Assembly (NCBI GenBank): GCA_035772405.1
Contig: JAYKKM010000337.1
Coordinates: 1,872,501 to 1,936,500, forward strand
Direction of reading: 5' to 3'
Length of the DNA: 64,000 nucleotides
DNA from: Chrysogorgia sp. JL179-B06
Taxonomy: Eukaryota > Cnidaria > Anthozoa > Scleralcyonacea > Chrysogorgiidae
The translations under genes were made by a program, and so were the position numbers. This document shows positions 56,740 to 64,000 of the stretch, in pieces (position 1 is the stretch's first letter; every line of letters begins with the position of its first letter). The notes below the pieces were generated by a model, which saw only the letters and a list, made by a program, of their open reading frames with translations, made no database searches and was not told the DNA's origin.

Positions 56740-57105
56740 AGTGATATACTTAATGATTCATATGCTTCATGTGATTTCCTGTGATTTGTATGAGTGATTC
56801 ATATGATTCCTGTGATTCGTATATGGGTCATGGGATTCGTATGGGTCGTATGGGTATGACCCCTACGAATCCCCATGACTCCTACGAATCCCCATGACTC
56901 CTACGAATCCCCAACCCTACGAATCCCCATGACCCTACGAATCCGCATGACCCCTACGAATCCCTATGATCCCTACGAATCCCCATGACCCCTACGAATC
57001 CACATGACCCCTACGAATCCCCATGACCCCTACGAATCCACATGACCCTACGAATACACATGACCCCTACGAATACACATGACCCCTACGAATACACATT
57101 TAACC
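56740..57105. repeat. Minisatellite with an internal strand switch
   Basis: The C-rich part (56857-57101) repeats GACCCCTACGAATCCCCAT about 13 times, and the part before it (56811-56856) carries the reverse complement (GGGATTCGTATGGGTC...). The array therefore reverses direction at about 56856. Upstream GATTCATAT repeats form a diverged start. Confidence 0.9.
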
Positions 57106-57489
57106 CCCACTAAACCTCCCTCGGCTTTTGGGTACATTTAATCACTAATCAACCTCAATGCCATGCTATTACTTTTAATAATTTTGCCCTGGATTTAGGA
57201 AAAAATGCCCTCATTAGCCAATAATTTTTGAGTAATTTTGCCCATCAACTAGTTGTTAGGTTATCTTATTCCTTGGAGATAAATTAGAAATATGCTAAGA
57301 AAGAACATATCTTGTTTCTGACAGGGAATTTTGCTGTATGGAGTGGACTATTTTCAACATTTGAGTGTTGTCTGATAGAATTAAGAGAAAAGAAGATCCC
57401 TGGATTTAAATTGGCAGTGGAGCTCTGACAGGAGCTAACTTCTAGCAGATTGAGGTAACCTTGATGAACTTGTATGTATGTTGACAATT

Positions 57490-57641
57490 GTAATCGTTCG
57501 ACTATACAGTTTATCACTCCTAGGTGAACGGAAAACCGAACTGATAGGGATTTTGAGGGCCTACGATTTAAGGTCGTTTTCTTTGAAGACCCGAAAGTCT
57601 TACTTGCCACTAGTTTCTCCTCAATTATTTTTAAGACCCTG
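57490..57641 (+). mobile_element. Dispersed repeat R1
   Basis: TTATCACTCCTAGGTGAACGG, GAGGGCCTACGATTTAAGGTC, CCGAAAGTCTTAC and TTTCTCCTCAATTATTTTTA. The middle (CATTTGCTGG...GCAGCAC) is deleted here. Confidence 0.6.
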
Positions 57642-57652
57642 TTATTAAACTT

Positions 57653-58190
57653 TAAAGTGTACCTATAACCCCGAAAATGACAATGCTATGTTTGAAAGGG
57701 CACTTAAAATGATGAAGAATGGTGCTAACAGTTCTTCGATATCTATTTTTGTTCTTGAGGTATTCAGTTATATATGATATGTTAATGAAGAACAGGATGA
57801 CGTCATAGCAGGCAAACAACATTGTTGCCATTCTAAAATTTGTGTATATCTTCAAAGTTATCCAACGAAATTACTTGAAACTTTGCACATGGATACATAC
57901 CACCAAACTAAAGAACATGATTCAAGTTATGTTGTCACCATAGTTACAGATTAGCTTCTACACCTCCTAGTCTCTAAAACAAAATAATTTGTTTTCTCTC
58001 AAATGTAGAACATGTTGAGATTGGCAATTCTCGATAACTTTTGCAATAACTTTTCCAATGCAATACCCAAGTTTGAAATCGAAAACGTTGCTTGCGACGA
58101 CAGAAAATGAAGATTTCTGATACACAAATTTTAGAATTGCAACAATGTTGTTTGCCTGCTATGACATCACCATGTGCCAATTTAATCATT
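57653..58190. mobile_element. Foldback element next to the satellite
   Basis: Arms about 57795-57862 and 58100-58170 are inverted (CATAGCAGGCAAACAACATT against AATGTTGTTTGCCTGCTATG). The left end TTTAAAGTGTACCTATAACCCC resembles the AGTGCC-ended elements at 48465 and 52117. Two minus ORFs (57652-57855, 57974-58189) are products of the arms. Confidence 0.65.
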
Positions 58191-61100
58191 TTAATATCTA
58201 AGTCATTATTTAGGCTATATTTTCATATGTTAAGCTTATTTTGACAAGTTATAAATGGTCGAAAATCGTCAAAAAGTTAAGGTTAACCCCTTTACTTTTT
58301 GTCCAAATTTGGCCATTGTTGCCCAATTTTTGGATGTCAGAAAATGACTAAATTTACGCGAGTTTCTGCTCATATTAATATCTAAGGCATTATTTAGGCT
58401 ATATTTTCATATGTTAAGCTTATTTTGACAAGTTATAAATGGTCGAAAATCGTCAAAAAGTTAAGGTTAACCCCTTTACTTTTTGTCCAAATTTGGCCAT
58501 TTTTGCCCAATTTTTTGGATGTGAGAAAATGACTAAATTTACGCGAGTTTCTGCTCATATTAATATCTAAGGCATTATTTAGGCTATATTTTCATATTTT
58601 AAGCTTATTTTGACAAGTTAAAAATGGTCGAAAATCGTCAAAAAGTTAAGGTTAACCCCTTTACTTTTTGTCCAAATTTGGCAATTTTTGCCACATTTTT
58701 GGATATAAAAAAATGACAAAATTTACGCTAGTTTCTGCTCATATCAATATCTAAGGCATTATTTAGGCTATATTTTCATATTTTAAGCTTATTTTGACAA
58801 GTTAAAAATGGTCGAAAATCGTCAAAAAGTTAAGGTTAACCCCTTTACTTTTTGTCCAAATTTGGCCATTTTTGCCACATTTTTGGATGTCAAAAAATGA
58901 CTAAATTTTCGCTAGTTTCTGCTCATATTAATATCTAAGGCATTATTTAGGCTATATTTTCATATTTTAAGCTTATTTTGACAAGTTAAAAATAGTCGAA
59001 AATCGTCAAAAAGTTAAGGTTAACCCCTTTACTTTTTGTCCAAATTTGTCCATTTTTTTGGATGTCAAAAAATGACTAAATTTAGGCTAGTTTCTGCTCA
59101 TATTAATATCTAAGGCATTATTAAGGCTATATTTTCATATTTTAAGCTTATTTTGACAAGTTAAAAATGGTCGAAAATCGTCAAAAAGTTAAGGTTAACC
59201 CCTTTACTTTTTGTCCAAATTTTGCCATTTTTGCCACATTTTTGGATATAAAAAAATGACAAAATTTACGCTAGTTTCTGCTCATATTAGTATCTAAGGC
59301 ATTATTTAGGCTATATTTTCATATTTTAAGCTTGTTTTGACAAGTTAAAAATGGTCGAAAATCGTCAAAAAGTTAAGGTTAACCCCTTTACTTTTTGTCC
59401 AAATTTGGCCATTTTTGGCGAATTTTTGGATGTCAAAAAATGACTAAATTTAAATTAGTTTCTGCTCATATTAATATCTAAGGCATTATTTAGGCTATAT
59501 TTTCATATTTTAAGCTTATTTTGACAAGTTGAAAATGGTCGAAAAAAGTTAAGGTTAACCCCTTTACTTTTTGTCCAAATTTGGCCATTTTTGCCACATT
59601 TTTGGATGTCAAAAAATGACTAAATTTACGCTAGTTTCTGCTCATATTAATATCTAAGGCATTATTTAAGCTATGTTTTCATATTTTAAGCTTATTTTGA
59701 GAAGTTAAAAATGGTCGAAAATCGTCAAAAAGTTAAGGTTAACCCCTTTACTTTTTGTCCAAATTTGGCCATTTTTGCCACATTTTTGGATGTCAAAAAA
59801 TGACTAAATTTTACGCTAGTTTCTGCTCATATTAATATCTAAGGCATTATTTAGGCTATATTTTCATATTTTAAGCTTATTTTGAGAAGTTAAAAATGGT
59901 CGAAAATCGTCAAAAAGTTAAGGTTAACCTCTTTACTTTTTGTCCAAATTTGGGGCATTTTTGCCAAATTTTTGGATGTCCAAAAATGACTAAATTTACG
60001 GTGGTTTTCTGCTCATATTAATATCTAAGGCATTATTTAGGCTATATTTTCATATTTTAAGCTTATTTTGACAAGTTAAAAATGGTCGAAAATCGTCAAA
60101 AAGTTAAGGTTAACCCCTTTACTTTTTGTCCAAATTTGGCCATTTTTGCCACATTTTGGATGTCCAAAAATGAATAAATTTACGCTAGTTTCTGCTCATA
60201 TTAATATCTAAGGCATTATTTAGGCTATATTTTCATATTCTAAGCTTATTTTGACAAGTTAAAAATGGTCGAAAATCGTCAAAAAGTTAAGGTTAACCCC
60301 TTTACTTTTTGTCCAAATTTGGCCATTTTTGCCACATTTTTGGATGTCAAAAAATGACTACATTTTCGCTAGTTTCTGCTCATATTAATATCTAAGGCAT
60401 TATTTAGGCTATATTTTCATATTTTAAGCTTATTTTGACAAGTTAAAATAGTCGAAAATCGTCAAAAAGTTAAGGTTAACCCCTTTACTTTTTGTCCAAA
60501 TTTGGCAATTTTTGCCACATTTTTGGATATAAAAAAATGACAAAATTTACGCTAGTTTCTGCTCATATCAATATCTAAGGCATTATTTAGGCTATATTTT
60601 CATATTTTAAGCTTATTTTGACAAGTTAAAAATGGTCGAAAATCGTCAAAAAGTTAAGGTTAACCCCTTTACTTTTTGTCCAAATTTGGCCATTTTTGCC
60701 ACATTTTTGGATGTCAAAAAATGACTAAATTTTCGCTAGTTTCTGCTCATATTAATATCTAAGGCATTATTTAGGCTATATTTTCATATTTTAAGCTTAT
60801 TTTGACAAGTTAAAATAGTCGAAAATCGTCAAAAAGTTAAGGTTAACCCCTTTACTTTTTGTCCAAATTTGTCCATTTTTGCCAAATTTTTGGATGTCAA
60901 AAAATGACTAAATTTACGCTAGTTTCTGCTCATATTAATATCTAAGGCATTATTTAGGCTATATTTTCATATTTTAAGCTTATTTTGACAAGTTAAAATG
61001 GTCGAAAATCGTCAAAAAGTTAAGGTTAACCCCTTTACTTTTTGTCCAAATTTGGCCATTTTTGCCACATTTTTGGATATAAAAAAATGACAAAATTTAC

Positions 61101-64000
61101 GCTAGTTTCTGCTCATATTAGTATCTAAGGCATTATTTAGGCTATATTTTCATATTTTAAGCTTGTTTGGACAAGTTAAAAATGGTCGAAAATCGTCAAA
61201 AAGTTAAGGTTAACCCCTTTACTTTTTGTCCAAATTTGGCCATTTTTGCCACATTTTTGGATGTCAAAAAATGACTAAATTTACGCTAGTTTCTGCTCAT
61301 ATTAATATCTAAGGCATTATTTAAGCTATGTTTTCAATTTTAAGCTTATTTTGAGAAGTTAAAAATGGTCGAAAATCGTCAAAAAGTTAAGGTTAACCCC
61401 TTTACTTTTTGTCCAAATTTGGCCATTTTTGCCACATTTTTGGATGTCAAAAAATGACTAAATTTACGCTAGTTTCTGCTCATATTAATATCTAAGGCAT
61501 TATTTAGGCTATATTTTCATATTTTAAGCTTATTTTGAGAAGTTAAAAATGGTCGAAAATCGTCAAAAAGTTAAGGTTAACCCCTTTACTTTTTGTCCAA
61601 ATTTGGGCATTTTTGCCAAATTTTTGGATGTCCAAAAAATGACTAATTTTACGGTGGTTTCTGCTCATATTAATATCTAAGGCATTATTTAGGCTATATT
61701 TTCATATTTTAAGCTTATTTTGACAAGTTAAAAATGGTCGAAAATCGTCAAAAAGTTAAGGTTAACCCCTTTACTTTTTGTCCAAATTTGGCCATTTTTG
61801 CCACATTTTGGATGTCCAAAAATGAATAAATTTACGCTAGTTTCTGCTCATATTAATATCTAAGGCATTATTTAGGCTATATTTTCATATTCTAAGCTTA
61901 TTTTGACAAGTTAAAAAATGGTCGAAAATCGTCAAAAAGTTAAGGTTAACCCCTTTACTTTTTGTCCAAATTTGGCCATTTTTGCCACATTTTTGGATGT
62001 CAAAAAATGACTAAATTTTCGCTAGTTTCTGCTCATATTAATATCTAAGGCATTATTTAGGCTATATTTTCATATTTTAAGCTTATTTTGATAAGTTAAA
62101 AATGGTCGAAAATCGTCAAAAAGTTAAGGTTAACCCCTTTACTTTTTGTCCAAATTTGGCCATTTTTGCCACATTTTTGGATATAAAAAAATGACAAAAT
62201 TTACGCTAGTTTCTGCTCATATTAGTATCTAAGGCATTATTTAGGCTATATTTTCATATTTTAAGCTTGTTTTGACAAGTTAAAAATGGTCGAAAATCGT
62301 CAAAAAGTTAAGGTTAACCCCTTTACTTTTTGTCCAAATTTGGCCATTTTTGGCGAATTTTTGGATGTCAAAAAATGACTAAATTTAAATTAGTTTCTGC
62401 TCATATTAATATCTAAGGCATTATTTAGGCTATATTTTCATATTTTAAGCTTATTTTGACAAGTTGGAAAATGGTCGAAAATCGTCAAAAAGTTAAGGTT
62501 AACCCCTTTACTTTTTGTCCAAAATTTGGCCATTTTTGCCACATTTTTGGATGTCAAAACATGACTAAATTTACGCTAGTTTCTGCTCATATTAATATCT
62601 AAGGCATTATTTAAGCTATGTTTTCATATTTTAAGCTTATTTTTGAGAAGTTAAAAATGGTCGAAAATCGTCAAAAAGTTAAGGTTAACCCCTTTACTTT
62701 TTGTCCAAATTTGGCCATTTTTGCCACATTTTTGGATGTCAAAAAATGACTAAATTTACGCTAGTTTCTGCTCATATTAATATCTAAGGCATTATTTAGG
62801 CTATATTTTCATATTTTAAAGCTTATTTTGAGAAGTTAAAAATGGTCGAAAATCGTCAAAAAGTTAAGGTTAACCCCTTTACTTTTTGTCCAAATTTGGG
62901 CATTTTTGCCAAATTTTTGGATGTCCAAAAATGACTAAATTTACGGTGGTTTCTGCTCATATTAATATCTAAGGCATTATTTAGGCTATATTTTCATATT
63001 TTAAGCTTATTTTGACAAGTTAAAAATGGTCGAAAATCGTCCAAAAAGTTAAGGTTAACCCCTTTACTTTTTGTCCAAATTTGGCCATTTTTGCCACATT
63101 TTGGATGTCCAAAAATGAATAAATTTACACTAGTTTCTGCTCATATTAATATCTAAGGCATTATTTAGGCTATATTTTCATATTCTAAGCTTATTTTGAC
63201 AAGTTAAAAATGGTCGAAAATCGTCAAAAAGTTAAGGTTAACCCCTTTACTTTTTGTCCAAATTTGGCCATTTTTGCCACATTTTTGGATGTCAAAAAAT
63301 GACTAAATTTTCGCTAGTTTCTGCTCATATTAATATCTAAGGCATTATTTAGGCTATATTTTCATATTTTAAGCTTATTTTGATAAGTTAAAAATGGTCG
63401 AAAATCGTCAAAAAGTTAAGGTTAACCCCTTTACTTTTTTGTCCAAATTTGGCCATTTTTGCCACATTTTTGGATGTCAAAAAATGACTAAATTTTCGCT
63501 AGTTTTCTGCTCATATGTATATCTAAGGCATTATTTAGGCTATATTTTCATATTTTAAGCTTATTTTGATAAGTTTAAAAATGGTCGAAAATCGTCAAAA
63601 AGTTAAGGTTAACCCCTTTACTTTTTGTGCAAATTTGTCCATTTTTGCCAAATTTTTGGATGTAAAAAAATGACTAAATTTACGCTAGTTTCTGCTCATA
63701 TTAATATCTAAGGCATTATTTAGGCTATATATTCATATTTTAAGCTTATTTTGACAAGTTAAAAATGGTCGAAAATCGTCAAAAAGTTAAGGTTAACCCC
63801 TTTACTTTTTGTCCAAATTTGGCCATTTTTGCCACATTTTTGGATGTAAAAAAATGACTAAATTTACGGTAGTTTCTGCTCATATTAATATCTAAGGCAT
63901 TATTTAGGCTATATATTCATATTTTAAGCTTATTTTGACAAGTTAAAAATGGTCGAAAATCGTCAAAAGGTTAAGGTTAACCCCTTTACTTTTTGTCCAA
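58191..64000. repeat. ~184 bp satellite with higher-order repeat organisation
   Basis: About 31-32 head-to-tail monomers, each with TCTAAGGCATTATTTAGGC, TTTTAAGCTTATTTTGACAAG, AAATCGTCAAAAAGTTAAGG, TTAACCCCTTTACTTTTTGT and TGCTCATATTAATA. GGTTAACCCC starts at 58281, 58465, 58650, 58834 and 59018, giving a period of 184. Sequence variants recur in fixed order every ~1.83 kb (10 monomers). The array continues beyond the window. No coding. Confidence 0.97.

Noticed and set aside
58191..64000. Conserved coding potential within the satellite
   Set aside because: No monomer frame stays open over a full unit, and indels between monomers shift frames freely.

Overview
The window looks like nuclear DNA from an invertebrate animal, most likely a cnidarian and perhaps an anthozoan. 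The base composition is AT-rich, the ORFs are short and intron-rich or absent, and metazoan LINE fragments, Penelope-like elements (PLEs), tRNA- and 5S-derived SINEs and foldback MITEs are dense. One repeat (copies at 6032-6232, 24578-24765, 35054-35245 and 57490-57641) is, from memory, of a kind common in coral and sea-anemone sequences. No rRNA operon, CRISPR array or bacterial-style operon is present. The taxonomic call is inference.

The only host-like protein genes I can support are three very small, probably single-coding-exon genes: 3052-3264 (-), 31942-32169 (+) and 51223-51447 (+). Each encodes 70-75 residues with a canonical BH3 core (h1-xxx-h2-xx-h3-G-D-x-h4), a linker of roughly 9-17 residues and a C-terminal transmembrane helix. 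They read as tail-anchored BH3-only apoptosis regulators, and having three in under 50 kb suggests a local paralogue cluster. A perfect double E2F-type palindrome lies about 0.9 kb upstream of the second gene, and a group of perfect CRE sites lies 1.7-2.6 kb upstream of the third. One further weak candidate exon is at 6382-6592.

Layout: 1-3 kb, tandem duplications; 3-4.6 kb, BH3 gene 1; 4.6-9 kb, PLE ends with hammerhead-like motifs, SINEs and a hairpin; 10.7-13.1 kb, two inverted copies of one MITE flanking a 0.7-kb TCTA microsatellite; 13-27 kb, MITEs, LINE 3' pieces, a 5S-derived SINE and a palindromic pair of PLE ends; 27-31 kb, quiet sequence ending in a more GC-rich block; 31-32.2 kb, BH3 gene 2; 33-41 kb, SINEs, a G21 run and two PLE 3' ends (GIY-YIG tail plus hammerhead-like motif); 41.7-44.3 kb, nested retroelements including a 517-codon uninterrupted reverse transcriptase; 44.5-50.8 kb, a series of foldback elements, one with a MITE inserted at a dateable TTAA site and one with a telomere-like core; 51.2 kb, BH3 gene 3; 51.7-57.6 kb, foldbacks, minisatellites and LINE/SINE pieces; 58.2-64 kb, a ~184-bp satellite with clear higher-order repeat structure that runs off the end of the window.

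The three BH3 genes are the functional theme. Almost everything else is mobile DNA, much of it nested, and the terminal satellite suggests proximity to a heterochromatic domain.
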